Source of the DNA: Erwinia sp.
Lineage (GTDB): Bacteria; Pseudomonadota; Gammaproteobacteria; Enterobacterales; Enterobacteriaceae
Direction of reading: 5' to 3'
Assembly: GCA_964016415.1 (NCBI GenBank)
Contig: OZ024666.1
Coordinates: 2,523,310-2,587,309, forward strand
DNA: 64,000 nt
Part shown: positions 19,301-29,859 of the stretch, in pieces
Numbering within the stretch: position 1 is the stretch's first letter
How the letters are laid out: every line of letters starts with the position of its first letter
Notes under the pieces: model-generated
The model's input: only the letters and a program-made list of their open reading frames with translations
The model's database searches: none
What the model was told of the DNA's origin: nothing
Made by a program: the position numbers and the translations under genes

Positions 19301-19636
19301 TTAACGCAGCAACCAGTCTCCACTAAAAATGTGGACTTTATCATTAACCGGACGCTGGTAAACATATAACCAGGCACTGCCATAAGGGGTGGATACCAGT
19401 TCACGTTTATACTCCCCCCCTTTCGTGCGCAATGCATCGAGCTCACCGAGGGTAGTTGCATCTATCCGGTAGACTTCACAATAAACACTCCCCTCCCCCA
19501 CGACTACACCAGGGTAATGCCCCAGATTGTAAAGTGCGTATCCGGTTAGCTGATGATCACCAAGCCACTGTCCGTTAGTCATCCAATGACTATTTCCCTG
19601 CTTACGTCTTAAGCTACCGTAGACAATTATTCGCAT
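19301..19636 (-). CDS. ytfP: Gamma-glutamylcyclotransferase-family protein YtfP
   Basis: A 111-residue protein of the YtfP/GGCT-like fold, starting with the substrate-loop motif VYGSLRRKQGN and containing LGHYPGVV and the conserved acidic LDALRTKGGEYKRE. Its physiological substrate is not established. It sits two bases after tamB on the same strand, as in E. coli (tamA-tamB-ytfP). Confidence 0.93.
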   Translation of the reverse strand: MRIIVYGSLRRKQGNSHWMTNGQWLGDHQLTGYALYNLGHYPGVVVGEGSVYCEVYRIDATTLGELDALRTKGGEYKRELVSTPYGSAWLYVYQRPVNDKVHIFSGDWLLR

Positions 19637-19638
19637 AA

Positions 19639-22600
19639 CTAAAACTCAAATTGATAGAGCACATCCAGTGCCTGATCGACACCAGACACTGCTTCCAGAT
19701 AGAGTTTCGGCATCAAACGATAACGTAAAGTCAGCGTTGCCAGTGAATCAAAGATACCCACGCCATATTTCACCTGCAAACCAGGCAAGACATATCCACT
19801 GACCTGAACCTGCTGGCTATCACCTACTCCTGTGGTATCAAGTGCCAGATTGCTGACGCCGAAAGTCTCACCGATTTTACCCACAACCTGACCACTTTGC
19901 GCAAGCCCTAATCCTACTAAAGCTGAGGTTATTGCACTACTGTCGCTGCCACTGGCATCCAGCCCCTGCCCACGTAACAGATAGGATAGCGCTTCCTGCT
20001 GAGACATGGCCGGATCAGAAAAGACTTCCGCTTTCGGTTCTGTTGCTAAGCCCGTCACCCTTACCCCCGCAGTGACGTCATTTTCCGTATTCTCAGGATT
20101 ACGGATCGCTTCGATATTTAAATAGGGCTGATCAGCAGGACCGGCAAATTGTAGCTCCCCTTTACGGACAATCAAATCCTGTCCGTAAGCCTGAAAACGG
20201 CCAGAAGGGATATTAATCTGACCATTTAATCCCAGGCCATGTTTATCCTGCACCACCTTCAAATCACCCTGCAATCTGGCATTGAGTCCGAAAGCGCTCA
20301 GCCTGACATCATTGCCCACATGAACAGTAAGATTGCTGTTAATCGGTATCGTGTTGCTTTTAACAGCAACAGGCTGCATATTCGCATCCAACATCACCTC
20401 GTCGGATGAAACACCTACCGCACTGGCTGGCACATCCTCGACAGTAATACGAGCCCAGGGGATATCTACCTGGCCATTCAGAGTAAAAGAGGAGGGACTC
20501 GCTTCAAATACGAGGTCAGGTGATACATCAATGCGCACCATCGGTGGTAACGTGACGCGGATTTTGCTGCCTTTCGCCGCCACATTTGCCCGCCAGGCCG
20601 CAGGCTGGTGCCAGTCTGCATCACCGCTCAATGAAAGTGCACCTTGTCGCGTCTGTATTGCACCTTGCAAAAGCGAACGCATTCCGTCAAATGTTATCGC
20701 CAAATCAGCCGCAGTCAGCTCCACAGGCATGAAACTGGCTACCCCTTTCCCCTTACTTAATGCCAGATTACCGAACAACTGAGGCTGTTGCAGCGTACCT
20801 CCCAGACGTAACTGACTGTTGATATCGCCGGCAATCTGTTCACCTTTGATCAAGACGGGATTAGGTAATCCAAGCGACACATTGGTGATGGAAACATTGC
20901 CACTCAACTGACGTCGACGGCCTGGATCAGTAATCCGGACCGTACCTTCAAACTGACCATTATTAGCTATTTTTACCAGCCAGTTCAGTTGGGCACGGTC
21001 ACCCTGTAAAGCAGCAGTGAGGTCGAGGGTTTCAAATGCCAGAGGCAACGATTTACCACGAATTTGCTGTGTTACTTTCACCCCTTTACCTTGCAAATTT
21101 ACACGCCCCTGAGGTAATCCACCCTGAGCCTGCCAGCTAATATCTGCTGCTCCGCTAAATCCACCCTGTAGCGTTGTCTCTGTGCTCAAAAAAGGTTTGA
21201 GCATCGCCAGATCAAAACGCTTCAAGGTTACTTTAGCCGTCCCGGATGCCCCAGCCTCGATAGTCTGTGGTACACAGATTTCCGCATCAGGATTACGCCA
21301 GCAGTGCGCACCTATACTCAGCATCTGCCTGGCATTAGCATAACTGAGTGCCAGGGTGTTCGTCAGCCGCCACTCACCTACCGGAGTGTTGAAAAAGGTG
21401 TTGCTGAGTGTTCCCTGCCAGCGCTGTTGCTGTCTGTCCATATGACCACTGAGGCTGAGTTGCCCTGATACCGGTTGCCCCGCGATTGACAGTTTTAGCT
21501 GATGTTGTTGTTCATTGCCTCTGGCATCAAGGGTCAGTGACGAGATTGTCAGTGCATCCTGTTTTATCTGATCAACCTGTAACAAAAGCTTCCCGGCAAT
21601 TTGCTTATCAGCGCTGATATCCCCTTTCAGAGAGAGCTGATTGATTTGTGTTGTTTGCCAGCGTAATCCTCTGCCGGTGATATCTGCAAGTAACTGTGGT
21701 GCACTCAGGCTTCCTCGTGCTTTTAATGTTCCTTTGATATTACCAAACAGTCCAGGCAGCGCGTTATCAAGATGCTGTGCATCAAGTACGCCATCCAGAT
21801 TGATCGAATCGCCCAGTTTGCCATTCAGGGTGAGCTGATTACGACCTAATGTCGCGGCAAGTTGCGGAATATCCCACTGTTGGTAACTGTTGCCGGTAAA
21901 GCTCCCTGTAACCGCCAGTTTATTCTGTTTAATGTTACCATGCAGTTGCAGCTCCGGTACGCTCAATTGCCAGCTGCCGCCATAGATGCTCCCGCGTGTA
22001 CGGACGATTCCTGAGAGGGTAGAGGGCCATGCTGGCAGATATTGCGCGGTGTTAATTCCGTTCACCAGCAGTTCACTACGCCAACTGATAGCCTGTCGCC
22101 AGTCTACTACGCCCTTCAGTTCTGTATTTCCCTGCAATGCAGCGAGATGCAATTTTTGCAGGTTAAATTGTTCTTCTGTTCCACTTCCTTCAACCTTGAG
22201 GGTAGCAGGAGGCAGATTCTCTCCGGAAAGCGCTGAAGCAAGAGTCAACTGATAAGCAGTGGCTTTTCCTGTCAGGCGTAAATCAACATCATTTGCCTGC
22301 CAGGCGGCTTTCCCGGACAGCGGCCAACGCAACTGTGGGCTATGCAGATGCAGGTCAAGCGGTAAACCTGGAGCCGAGAGCCGGGTAGTGGCTTTCAGTG
22401 TCAGAGGGAGGTCACCGGCTAAAGCGATATCAAGCTGCAAACCATCGTAGAGCGCACCTTGTAAATCAGCACTGAATTGCTGCTGTTTAAAGGGCTCAAC
22501 AGCGACATTGCCTTTAAGTGATAAATTCACTGGCCAGTCGGAAGCCAGCTGTGCCTCGCCACGCAACTGCAATTCCCCCTGGGGCAGAGTCACAGAAAAT

Positions 22601-23403
22601 GTATCAAGCTGCACGGTGCTACCGTGCGTTTTACCTTCCAGCACCAGCTTCTCTATCGTGAGATTATTCGCACCTGTCAGGCGAAAATCCTCAAGGACCA
22701 ATGAAGGCACTGTCACATCAACGGGCAATATTATCGCCGGGAGAGCAGGTAGCAGCGGTTTAACAAACAAATCACGCAGCATTTCGCCTGTGTTTTCAGC
22801 CTCTTTAGGCTGTGGCACAGAAGAGACCTGTGGCTTTTCAGCCTCTGAAGGTGACGGTAATGCAACCTGCAGACTCTGCAAATGTGAGGGGAGCAACGTG
22901 ATCGCGTTGCCCTGCCAGTGAGCACCAGAGGTGAAATCAGAAAGTGTCACGGAGGTTCCATCCACATTCACCTTGACATCATTGAGCTTCACCTGATTGA
23001 GCATCACCGGCCACGGGGTTTTAAGTGACACTGGTGCTGCAGGTTCCGGCGTTGCAGCTTCAGCTGCCGAGGGAAGTTGCTGTGTGTCGACGACCACATT
23101 CACCCGACTCAAAGCCAAATCATCAAGACAGAATGAACTCTTGATCAGACAACTGGCACGCAAAGAGAGATGGAATTCACCCGCCTGCACATTAACGCCT
23201 GGCGTTGTGTAGCTAACATCCCTGAGGGTAAGGTCTCGCCATCCTCCTTCGACTTCGCCAATTTTTAATCCCGGGACCCAGCGGGGAACGTTATTGAGCA
23301 ACAAATGCAGCCCTGGTGCAGTTGCCACCAGTAAAAACAGACTACCAAGTAGTACCAGAATCACTATCAGAATAGCGATAACAACTTTTTTCCAGCGACT
23401 CAT
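19639..23403 (-). CDS. tamB: Translocation and assembly module subunit TamB
   Basis: A 1254-residue protein (E. coli TamB is about 1259). A single N-terminal membrane anchor ([21 protein letters not shown]) is followed by a very long beta-rich periplasmic region and the C-terminal TamB (DUF490) domain of about 350 residues ending LDVLYQFEF. TamB spans the periplasm and works with TamA in autotransporter assembly and, with related AsmA-like proteins, in phospholipid transport to the outer membrane. The ATG overlaps the tamA stop by four bases. Its presence is of interest given the intimin-type adhesin at the left edge. Confidence 0.96.
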   Translation of the reverse strand: MSRWKKVVIAILIVILVLLGSLFLLVATAPGLHLLLNNVPRWVPGLKIGEVEGGWRDLTLRDVSYTTPGVNVQAGEFHLSLRASCLIKSSFCLDDLALSRVNVVVDTQQLPSAAEAATPEPAAPVSLKTPWPVMLNQVKLNDVKVNVDGTSVTLSDFTSGAHWQGNAITLLPSHLQSLQVALPSPSEAEKPQVSSVPQPKEAENTGEMLRDLFVKPLLPALPAIILPVDVTVPSLVLEDFRLTGANNLTIEKLVLEGKTHGSTVQLDTFSVTLPQGELQLRGEAQLASDWPVNLSLKGNVAVEPFKQQQFSADLQGALYDGLQLDIALAGDLPLTLKATTRLSAPGLPLDLHLHSPQLRWPLSGKAAWQANDVDLRLTGKATAYQLTLASALSGENLPPATLKVEGSGTEEQFNLQKLHLAALQGNTELKGVVDWRQAISWRSELLVNGINTAQYLPAWPSTLSGIVRTRGSIYGGSWQLSVPELQLHGNIKQNKLAVTGSFTGNSYQQWDIPQLAATLGRNQLTLNGKLGDSINLDGVLDAQHLDNALPGLFGNIKGTLKARGSLSAPQLLADITGRGLRWQTTQINQLSLKGDISADKQIAGKLLLQVDQIKQDALTISSLTLDARGNEQQHQLKLSIAGQPVSGQLSLSGHMDRQQQRWQGTLSNTFFNTPVGEWRLTNTLALSYANARQMLSIGAHCWRNPDAEICVPQTIEAGASGTAKVTLKRFDLAMLKPFLSTETTLQGGFSGAADISWQAQGGLPQGRVNLQGKGVKVTQQIRGKSLPLAFETLDLTAALQGDRAQLNWLVKIANNGQFEGTVRITDPGRRRQLSGNVSITNVSLGLPNPVLIKGEQIAGDINSQLRLGGTLQQPQLFGNLALSKGKGVASFMPVELTAADLAITFDGMRSLLQGAIQTRQGALSLSGDADWHQPAAWRANVAAKGSKIRVTLPPMVRIDVSPDLVFEASPSSFTLNGQVDIPWARITVEDVPASAVGVSSDEVMLDANMQPVAVKSNTIPINSNLTVHVGNDVRLSAFGLNARLQGDLKVVQDKHGLGLNGQINIPSGRFQAYGQDLIVRKGELQFAGPADQPYLNIEAIRNPENTENDVTAGVRVTGLATEPKAEVFSDPAMSQQEALSYLLRGQGLDASGSDSSAITSALVGLGLAQSGQVVGKIGETFGVSNLALDTTGVGDSQQVQVSGYVLPGLQVKYGVGIFDSLATLTLRYRLMPKLYLEAVSGVDQALDVLYQFEF

Positions 23404-25157
23404 AGCTCTGGCCCTAACCCGATATAAAATTGAATGCCGCGACTTTCGCTATCACCAACAGGGCGCGCAAGATCGAGTTTGATAGGGCCTACCGGAGACT
23501 GCCAGCGAACCCCAAATCCGGCCCCTGTTTTAAAATCACTCTTACGGATGTCGTTGACCGCTTCACCGCTATCAACGAATACTGCCCCCCACCATTTCCC
23601 GCTGACGTTATACTGATACTCCAGCGATCCGGTGGCGAGTTTTGAAGCGCCAGTTAATTTACCATCATCATCGCGCGGCGAAATATTCTTATACTTATAA
23701 CCACGAATACTCCGATCACCCCCGGCAAAGAAGCGCAGATCCGGTGGAACACGATCAAAGTTATTAGTTTCTATCCAGCCTAAATTGCCACGCACAACGA
23801 AACGGTTTTTCTCACCTAATGTCCGAATCCAAACGTTTTGTGCCTGAACGACTGCAAAATCCACATCTGAGCCCCAGGTTTGATCGGAAACATCAAGCGA
23901 ATAGCGCTGAGAATCTCCCCAGTCGGGCATTAATCCGCCACGCGAACGCGTACGGTTGACACTGACCCCCGGGTAAATAAGCATCGTGGTATTAGTAACA
24001 TTGGCCTGAGTAAAGTGATCAAGGCTCCAGCGCAGATTAATCGCACGTTGCCAGCCGGAGGATGAGTCCCAGTAGCGTGAGGCAGCCAGCGTGGAGGAAT
24101 CCGCTTTTGTGTCATTCAAATCTGTGCGTTTTACTCCCCCCTGTAACAGATAATACTGCTCTATCGGGTTGCTCAGTCGCGGTATTTTGTAGCTGAAATC
24201 CACCTGCTGCTCCGGGGCAGAAATATTGGCGCTGGCAGAGAAGCTATGACCGTAGCTGTTTACCCAGGGGCGTTTCCAGGTGGCTTTCACCCGCGGCCCT
24301 ACATCTGTCGAATAACCGACGCCGCTTTCTATGGTGTTTTTAGTGCGTGGAGAAACAACCCCTTGTAATGGAAGTGTTTTTGTCTTGCGTGACTTATCAA
24401 ATTCCGGGGCAACCACCACTGAATTAAACCACCCGGTAGCAGAAAGCCGGCGATTAAGCTCTGCCAGATCTTTTGAGTTATAGTGATCACCCTTTTTAAA
24501 GGGGATCAAATTTTGTAAGTAGGCTTGCTGAATCTGTGAACCGGAAAAAGAGACATCACCAAAGCGGTAACGATCACCACTGTTATAATCTATATCCCAG
24601 ACGGCCTCTCTGCGTGCAACAGAAACACCTAACTGGCTTTTTTCAAACTCACTGTCAAAATACCCTTTGCGCAGTGCGATGCTGTTCATCGCACTTTTGA
24701 AGTCATCGTAGTCGCCGTGGTCCAGCACATGACCAATATGTTGTTTAGCCCCGCTAAGTAAGGCCTGATAATCACGGTCTTCACGGGCTTCGCCGCGTAT
24801 AATAATCTGTTCGTCAGTTAAGATAACAGGCTCACCCGGAGTGACCTTCGCCAGCAAAACCGGCCGTTTCCCTCCCGGTGGTGGTGGCTGAAGCGTGAAT
24901 TCTATCTGCGGCTCATAATAACCGAGCGCCCTCAACCCCTCTTTAACTGCTTCACTGACCCGTGACTGAAAACGGCCATCTGCAGAAACTTCTTCTTTAC
25001 CTATCGTCGAGAGCCTCGCCCGCACATTTTTTTGTAACTCACCGGAGAGCCCTGTCAGTTGCAGCCGGACATTGTCAGCAGCGCGAACCCCAACCCCTGC
25101 TGGGCTAATTAGGAGAATACTGCACAGGCAGAATAAATGTAGTCGTGGCACAATCAC
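23400..25157 (-). CDS. tamA: Translocation and assembly module outer membrane protein TamA
   Basis: A 585-residue Omp85-family protein. A signal peptide (about 1-27) precedes three POTRA domains (about 30-265) and a 16-strand barrel with the conserved loop motif [12 protein letters not shown] near 485 and the C-terminal FYIGLGPEL. It inserts autotransporter-type proteins into the outer membrane together with TamB. It is the first gene of tamA-tamB-ytfP. In E. coli msrA is divergent from it; here msrA is not found and the next gene to the right is ytfL. Confidence 0.96.
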   Translation of the reverse strand: MIVPRLHLFCLCSILLISPAGVGVRAADNVRLQLTGLSGELQKNVRARLSTIGKEEVSADGRFQSRVSEAVKEGLRALGYYEPQIEFTLQPPPPGGKRPVLLAKVTPGEPVILTDEQIIIRGEAREDRDYQALLSGAKQHIGHVLDHGDYDDFKSAMNSIALRKGYFDSEFEKSQLGVSVARREAVWDIDYNSGDRYRFGDVSFSGSQIQQAYLQNLIPFKKGDHYNSKDLAELNRRLSATGWFNSVVVAPEFDKSRKTKTLPLQGVVSPRTKNTIESGVGYSTDVGPRVKATWKRPWVNSYGHSFSASANISAPEQQVDFSYKIPRLSNPIEQYYLLQGGVKRTDLNDTKADSSTLAASRYWDSSSGWQRAINLRWSLDHFTQANVTNTTMLIYPGVSVNRTRSRGGLMPDWGDSQRYSLDVSDQTWGSDVDFAVVQAQNVWIRTLGEKNRFVVRGNLGWIETNNFDRVPPDLRFFAGGDRSIRGYKYKNISPRDDDGKLTGASKLATGSLEYQYNVSGKWWGAVFVDSGEAVNDIRKSDFKTGAGFGVRWQSPVGPIKLDLARPVGDSESRGIQFYIGLGPEL

Positions 25158-25660
25158 TCCTGAATATCGGGTTCCCTTCTCAGCGGAAACGCCTCTTTTA
25201 CTGCACGTTATGCAATATCATGGGCTAAAGCGTAGTCAAAATTTCAAAAAAAGTGCTCTACCCTGCATAACAGTTAAGTTGACTTATTGTGTGCAAAGAA
25301 TCCGCAGGATACAACACAGGAAAACCGTCAAATGTGTTATTAGCTGGCAACTGCTCACCATTTGTACCATATAATTATCTTTAGTTGCCTATGATTAGCG
25401 GGGAATCGCTGGTCAGCCATCCTTTCATGTTAACCTGATCGTGTAGCTTGCTAATTGTAAGCCATCGTCACCACAGCTATAATTTGTTCACTTTTGCTGG
25501 ATGTCACAGAGATTTTTGCTTCCCCTGTGCACTTTTTTATCGGAAACACGATCAATCTGTTGCCATAGTGACTGGCGGATCAGGTACCGATATTCACTCT
25601 CTGTGTGCCAGATTAACGGTATTTTCATCTGAAAATAGCGAACCCATATATGGATATTTT
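25158..25660. other. tamA-ytfL intergenic region, no gene seen
   Basis: About 500 bases between tamA and ytfL. It is the place where msrA would be expected from the E. coli order; no msrA motif is visible in any frame. The frame of ytfL stays open back to 25448, but that extension (His/Cys-rich, no membrane character) does not look like coding sequence. A long ytfL leader is possible. Confidence 0.45.
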
Positions 25661-26974
25661 ATGCTAGACAGCTTGCTGGTTATTTTACTGCTGATCTCCA
25701 TCAGTTCATTCTTCTCGCTTTCAGAGATATCACTTGCCGCATCACGAAAAATAAAACTTAAGCTTCTGGCTGACGAAGGCAACATCAATGCCAGCCTGGT
25801 ACTGAAAATGCAGGAGACACCAGGGACCTTTTTTACTGTGGTGCAAATTGGCCTGAATGCCGTTGCTATTCTCGGCGGGATCGTTGGTGATTCAGCTTTC
25901 TCACCGGCTTTTCGCTCACTGTTTGAACGCGCCGTTTCTCCTGAAGTAGCCGAGCAGTTGAGTTTTGTTTGCTCCTTTACCCTGGTAACCAGTCTGTTTA
26001 TCCTGTTTGCTGACCTTTTCCCCAAAAGACTGGGGATGATTGCACCAGAAGCTATCGCGTTAAAAATCATCCAGCCGATGCGTCTGTGCCTGTTTATCTT
26101 CCGCCCGCTGGTCTGGTTTTTTAACGGCGGCGCTAACATTATTTTTCGCCTGTTTAAAATTCCTCTGGTGCGTAAAGATGATATTACTTCTGATGATATC
26201 TACGCTGTTGTGGAGGCGGGAGCACTGGCCGGGGTATTACGCAAACAAGAACACGAACTGATTGAAAATGTGTTTGAGCTGGAATCACGTACCGTACCGT
26301 CATCCATGACGTCGAGAGAGAATATTGTCTGGTTCAATCTCGACGAGAACGAGGCCAGCCTGAAAGAAAAAATCGCTAATCATCCCCACTCAAAATTTTT
26401 AGTCTGTAAGGATGATATTGACCACATCATTGGTTATGTCGATTCAAAAGAACTTTTATTACGTGTACTCGGCCATCAGAGCATGGCGCTGAACAGCGGT
26501 GTTCAGATTCGTTCCGCCTTAATCGTGCCTGATACCCTGACGCTCTCTGAAGCGCTGGAAAGCTTTAAAACGGCAGGCGAAGACTTTGCCGTCATCATGA
26601 ATGAATACGCTCTGGTGGTAGGTATCATCACGCTGAATGATGTGATGGCAACCCTGATGGGAGACTTAGTCGGTCAGGGCATGGAGGAGCAAATCGTCGC
26701 GCGTGATGAGAATTCCTGGCTAATTGAGGGCGGTACGCCAATTGAAGACGTTATGCGTGTACTGGATATTAATGAATTTCCGCAATCTAATAATTACGAA
26801 ACCATCGGCGGCTTCATGATGTATATGTTACGTAAAATCCCTAAGCGTACCGATTTCGTGATCCTGCACGGCTATAAGTTTGAGGTGGTTGATATCGACA
26901 GTTATCGTATTGATCAACTGCTGGTCTCCCGTATTGAACCTAAAACCCCACCCTTGCCAGGCATCAACGAATAG
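25661..26974 (+). CDS. ytfL: Membrane protein YtfL/PaeA (CNNM-CBS-CorC_HlyC family; polyamine export)
   Basis: A 437-residue inner-membrane protein. The N-terminal CNNM (DUF21) domain has about four membrane segments (residues 1-190; ISLAASRKIKLKLLADEGN). Two CBS domains follow (about 205-330; VPSSMTSRENIVWF) and a C-terminal CorC_HlyC domain (about 345-425; YETIGGFMM). It is closely similar to E. coli YtfL, renamed PaeA for its role in cadaverine and putrescine export at stationary phase. The start at 25661 is chosen by alignment to that protein; the ribosome site is weak. It is convergent with ytfK. Confidence 0.93.
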   Translation: MLDSLLVILLLISISSFFSLSEISLAASRKIKLKLLADEGNINASLVLKMQETPGTFFTVVQIGLNAVAILGGIVGDSAFSPAFRSLFERAVSPEVAEQLSFVCSFTLVTSLFILFADLFPKRLGMIAPEAIALKIIQPMRLCLFIFRPLVWFFNGGANIIFRLFKIPLVRKDDITSDDIYAVVEAGALAGVLRKQEHELIENVFELESRTVPSSMTSRENIVWFNLDENEASLKEKIANHPHSKFLVCKDDIDHIIGYVDSKELLLRVLGHQSMALNSGVQIRSALIVPDTLTLSEALESFKTAGEDFAVIMNEYALVVGIITLNDVMATLMGDLVGQGMEEQIVARDENSWLIEGGTPIEDVMRVLDINEFPQSNNYETIGGFMMYMLRKIPKRTDFVILHGYKFEVVDIDSYRIDQLLVSRIEPKTPPLPGINE

Positions 26975-26977
26975 AGT

Positions 26978-27012
26978 GAGACGGCTGCTCCTGAAACGGA
27001 TCAGCCGTCTCA
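26978..27012. terminator. Hairpin between convergent ytfL and ytfK
   Basis: Inverted repeat TGAGACGGCTG (26978-26988) with CAGCCGTCTCA (27002-27012), loop 13 bases, just after the ytfL stop and overlapping the ytfK stop. The T-run is poor, so termination efficiency is uncertain. Confidence 0.5.
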
Positions 27013-27225
27013 TGAGAGGCCATGAGTTTCCATTTGCAAACGTGAAACACAACGATTAACTTCACTCATCACACCGTAATGCTGTTTATCTCGCGTCTCA
27101 GGCAACAATATTTTGCCTTTATCAAATTCAAATGCGCCAACATTGGCGATATACAATCGACCACGAAACAGTATTTTCACATACTTAGCTATCTGTAATG
27201 GATTATAACGCTGGAAAACTTTCAT
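27010..27225 (-). CDS. ytfK: YtfK, stringent-response modulator (DUF1107)
   Basis: A 71-residue protein nearly identical in pattern to E. coli YtfK ([20 protein letters not shown], then [18 protein letters not shown] and [13 protein letters not shown]). YtfK binds SpoT and tips it toward (p)ppGpp synthesis during phosphate or fatty-acid starvation. I chose the ATG at 27225, eight bases after AGGAG, rather than the GTG three codons upstream. Convergent with ytfL, as in E. coli. Confidence 0.93.
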   Translation of the reverse strand: MKVFQRYNPLQIAKYVKILFRGRLYIANVGAFEFDKGKILLPETRDKQHYGVMSEVNRCVSRLQMETHGLS

Positions 27226-27615
27226 CTTTACCACTCCTGATGATCACTGACATCCTCTTACTCAGCACCGCCGTGGACATCTATAGTGCAGAATTGACTA
27301 TAGCTCAACTTCGGCCACTTAATAGCTCAACTTCGGCCACTTAATAGCTCAACTTCGGCCACTTATTGGCTGAATATTAATTTTTTTCCTTATTTTACAT
27401 ACAATTACAGTACAGCCTGCCAACTTTGAGTTTTAATACCAAATATTGCATCAGACAAGTAATTATCCCTGGTCAGCGCTCACTATGGAGCGCATCATTA
27501 GGGTTCATTATTGCAAGGGGATGACAGACGGAAGAAAGCAGTGAGAACTTAACTGCCCCGCATTGTTCAGGACAGCCTGCTGACTCTGCAGGCTGGCTGT
27601 CGACTGGACCGCGAC
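27226..27615. other. Intergenic region between ytfK and cysQ
   Basis: About 390 bases with no coding frame. It contains the three tandem 22-bp repeats described separately. E. coli has ytfJ between ytfK and cysQ; I see no trace of it here. Confidence 0.5.
27301..27366. repeat. Three tandem copies of a 22-bp repeat
   Basis: The unit TAGCTCAACTTCGGCCACTT plus AA occurs three times head to tail at 27301-27322, 27323-27344 and 27345-27366; the third copy differs only in its last base. The reverse strand reads AGTGGCCGAAGTTGAGCTA, and tandem GTGGCCG-type repeats occur at the ends of some IS21-family elements. No transposase is present. An IS end remnant is one explanation, an operator array or simple local duplication are others. 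Confidence 0.85.
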
Positions 27616-28356
27616 TTAAAAAACGGAAACGCGAAAACCGGGGTTAAGCAATGATTCGGCAGGAGTATAATCAAGGTCATTGCCTTGCCAGTCTCTGACG
27701 TGGGCTCCCGCAGCCAATGCCACTGCATGACCAGCCGCCGTATCCCAGGTATGAGTAGGTCCAAAACGTGGATAAAGTTGCGCTTTGCCCTCAGCCACCA
27801 GACAAAACTTCAGTGATGAGCCTATCGCAACGGTCTGATGCTCTCCCAATTGACGCAAATAATCTTCCATCTCGGCATCCTGATGAGAACGACTGATAAC
27901 TACCACAGGCGAAGTCTCCACGCTGACCTGAATCGGATGACGGGCACCTTGTGCTTCCTTCCAGGCACCCCCATCGCTGGCAGCATAAAGCAGGTTGGGG
28001 ACAGGAGCGTACACCACCCCCAACAGCGGCTTGCCCTGTTCTATCAACGCAATATTGACAGTAAACTCACCATTTCGCTGGATAAACTCTTTTGTGCCGT
28101 CAAGGGGATCAACCAGCCAGTAGCGCTGCCAGTGCTTTCTTGTTAACCAGTCAGCAGGATCTTCTTCTGAAAGAACTGGAATATCGGGTGTGAACTGTTG
28201 CAATCCATCAACAATAACCCGATGTGCTGCGAGGTCTGCCGCCGTCACAGGTGAATGATCCTCTTTTTGCTGCACCGTAATCGGGGTTTCGCACTGATAA
28301 ATTTTGAGAATTTCATCCCCTGCCTGCCGGGCAAGCTGGCAAATTTTTTCTAACAT
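27616..28356 (-). CDS. cysQ: 3'(2'),5'-bisphosphate nucleotidase CysQ
   Basis: A 246-residue member of the inositol-monophosphatase superfamily. Metal-site motifs are SEEDP near residue 63 and [11 protein letters not shown] near 83, with the C-terminal [15 protein letters not shown]. It removes PAP made in sulfate assimilation. GGAGG lies just upstream of the ATG at 28356. In E. coli cpdB is divergent from cysQ; here fklB follows directly, with a terminator-like hairpin between. Confidence 0.95.
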   Translation of the reverse strand: MLEKICQLARQAGDEILKIYQCETPITVQQKEDHSPVTAADLAAHRVIVDGLQQFTPDIPVLSEEDPADWLTRKHWQRYWLVDPLDGTKEFIQRNGEFTVNIALIEQGKPLLGVVYAPVPNLLYAASDGGAWKEAQGARHPIQVSVETSPVVVISRSHQDAEMEDYLRQLGEHQTVAIGSSLKFCLVAEGKAQLYPRFGPTHTWDTAAGHAVALAAGAHVRDWQGNDLDYTPAESLLNPGFRVSVF

Positions 28357-28375
28357 ATCACCTCCGGTTGACCCA

Positions 28376-28410
28376 AAAATGCGCTGTATCCCGATGATAC
28401 CGGGATACAG
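28376..28410 (-). terminator. Terminator-like hairpin downstream of fklB
   Basis: Inverted repeat CTGTATCCC (28384-28392) with GGGATACAG (28402-28410). In the minus-strand direction it is followed within five bases by a run of five T. It lies just after the fklB stop and before cysQ. Confidence 0.65.
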
Positions 28411-28433
28411 TCACCTATCTTTCAACGATGAGG

Positions 28434-29054
28434 TTACAGGATTTCCAGCAGTTCAACTTCGAACACTAACGTGCTCAGTGGCGGAATAGCCGCTCCTGCG
28501 CCACGCTCACCATAGGCTAGTTGCTGTGGAATCACCAGTTCCCATTTTGAACCGACAGGCATCATCGTCAACGCTTCTATCCAGCCTGCGATCACACCAT
28601 TGACCGGAAACTCAGCAGGTTGTCCACGCTGAACTGAGCTGTCAAACACCGAGCCATCTATCAGTTTACCTGTGTAATGCACACGGACACGATCTGTCTT
28701 TGACGGGATAGCCCCCTCACCTGCATTGATAACCCGATACTGGAGGCCAGATTCCGTCACTTTTGTCTCTTCGCGTTGAGCATTTTCATCCAGGAAACGT
28801 TGCCCTTCCTTCGCCATCTCTTGCTGCTGCTCCAGACGTTGTGCATCAGCACGCTCATGTATTTCACGTAATGCCCGATGCACAACATCTACAGGAACTT
28901 GTGGTGCGTTGCCAGCCAGTGCATCTTCCAGACCAGCAAGCAGTGCAGCTGGCTGAAGACCTTCCAGACCCGATTCCTGTAACTGCTGACCAACCTGCAG
29001 ACCAATACCGTAACTTGCCTGCGCTTCGATGTTTTCAAAAGAGAGGGTTGTCAT
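28434..29054 (-). CDS. fklB: FKBP-type peptidyl-prolyl cis-trans isomerase FklB (FKBP22)
   Basis: A 206-residue protein identical in layout to E. coli FklB: an N-terminal dimerisation domain ([20 protein letters not shown] and the following helices, to about residue 90), then the FKBP catalytic domain (about 110-206) with [18 protein letters not shown] and [17 protein letters not shown]. No signal peptide in this version, consistent with a cytoplasmic or weakly exported form. It is divergent from ytfB, as in E. coli. Confidence 0.95.
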   Translation of the reverse strand: MTTLSFENIEAQASYGIGLQVGQQLQESGLEGLQPAALLAGLEDALAGNAPQVPVDVVHRALREIHERADAQRLEQQQEMAKEGQRFLDENAQREETKVTESGLQYRVINAGEGAIPSKTDRVRVHYTGKLIDGSVFDSSVQRGQPAEFPVNGVIAGWIEALTMMPVGSKWELVIPQQLAYGERGAGAAIPPLSTLVFEVELLEIL

Positions 29055-29296
29055 GCATTTTCCTTTTATTTAAACAGATAAATTAACTTCAGCAGCATAA
29101 CAGTGTGCACCGGCTCGGTAAAATAGCATTACTCACAGAAGGTGACAGGTGCGGCGATTTATTGCTGGATACATTAAATTAATTGTTGTAAATTAATTTT
29201 TAATTTGAGATAAACTAAGCGTGGTTTACTGATGGTCGCTATACGCTGATCCGCAAAACAGGCTGCGGGTCGTAGTATGGCAAGGAGGATACATCC

Positions 29297-29809
29297 ATGC
29301 CCAGAGTCTTTCCGGTACGACGATTGCAACCTCATACTCTGCAACGGTGGGTAGATACGTTTGAGTCAGTTCACTTCCTGCCTAAAACTCACAGATATGC
29401 TATTTCTGTAACATTATTACTGATAGCGAGCATCTTATTCTGGCCTCTGGTTTCCCCGCAGGAGTTATCTGACCGGCAGGCAGAAGAAACCCCTCTTCCT
29501 GAGAATGCCTATCTGGTTTCGCCTTCAGTGCTCACTTTCGATTCCACTGCCAACTGGCAAACCTTTCATTTACGCTCTGATCAGTCGCTTTCACAGCTTC
29601 TGTCACAAATGAAGCTTAGTGCGGACGAAATCATCCAGATAACACAACAGGCAGAGAGACCCGCTGCGCACTCTCAATTTCATCATGGAGAAATTGTAAA
29701 ATTACGTCGGGATCAGCGCGGCCTTGTCACCGCTGTTGTGATTGATAACGGATTACAACAGATCCTGTATATTCGCCAGAATGATCACTCATTTCTCCCT
29801 GCAGAGTAA
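29297..29809 (+). CDS. ytfB: Cell division-associated protein YtfB (OapA family)
   Basis: A 170-residue single-pass inner-membrane protein. The N-terminal cytoplasmic OapA-type segment carries FPVRRLQPHTLQRW, the membrane span is about residues 37-54 (ISVTLLLIASILFWPLV), and the C-terminal periplasmic OapA/LysM-like domain covers about 80-165 (NWQTFHLRSDQSLSQLL). E. coli YtfB is longer (212), mainly because of its linker. YtfB localises to the division site and is linked to glycan binding. An AAGGAGG-like site lies upstream of the ATG. It is the last backbone gene before the decayed cluster. Confidence 0.88.
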   Translation: MPRVFPVRRLQPHTLQRWVDTFESVHFLPKTHRYAISVTLLLIASILFWPLVSPQELSDRQAEETPLPENAYLVSPSVLTFDSTANWQTFHLRSDQSLSQLLSQMKLSADEIIQITQQAERPAAHSQFHHGEIVKLRRDQRGLVTAVVIDNGLQQILYIRQNDHSFLPAE

Positions 29810-29859
29810 GATCTTGTGAAGAAGCAAGTTGTCATGCCGCAGCGACCTGCATCACACCC

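Noticed and set aside
25448-25660. 71-codon N-terminal extension of YtfL
   Set aside because: His/Cys-rich and unlike the family, which begins at the MLDSLLVILLL segment.
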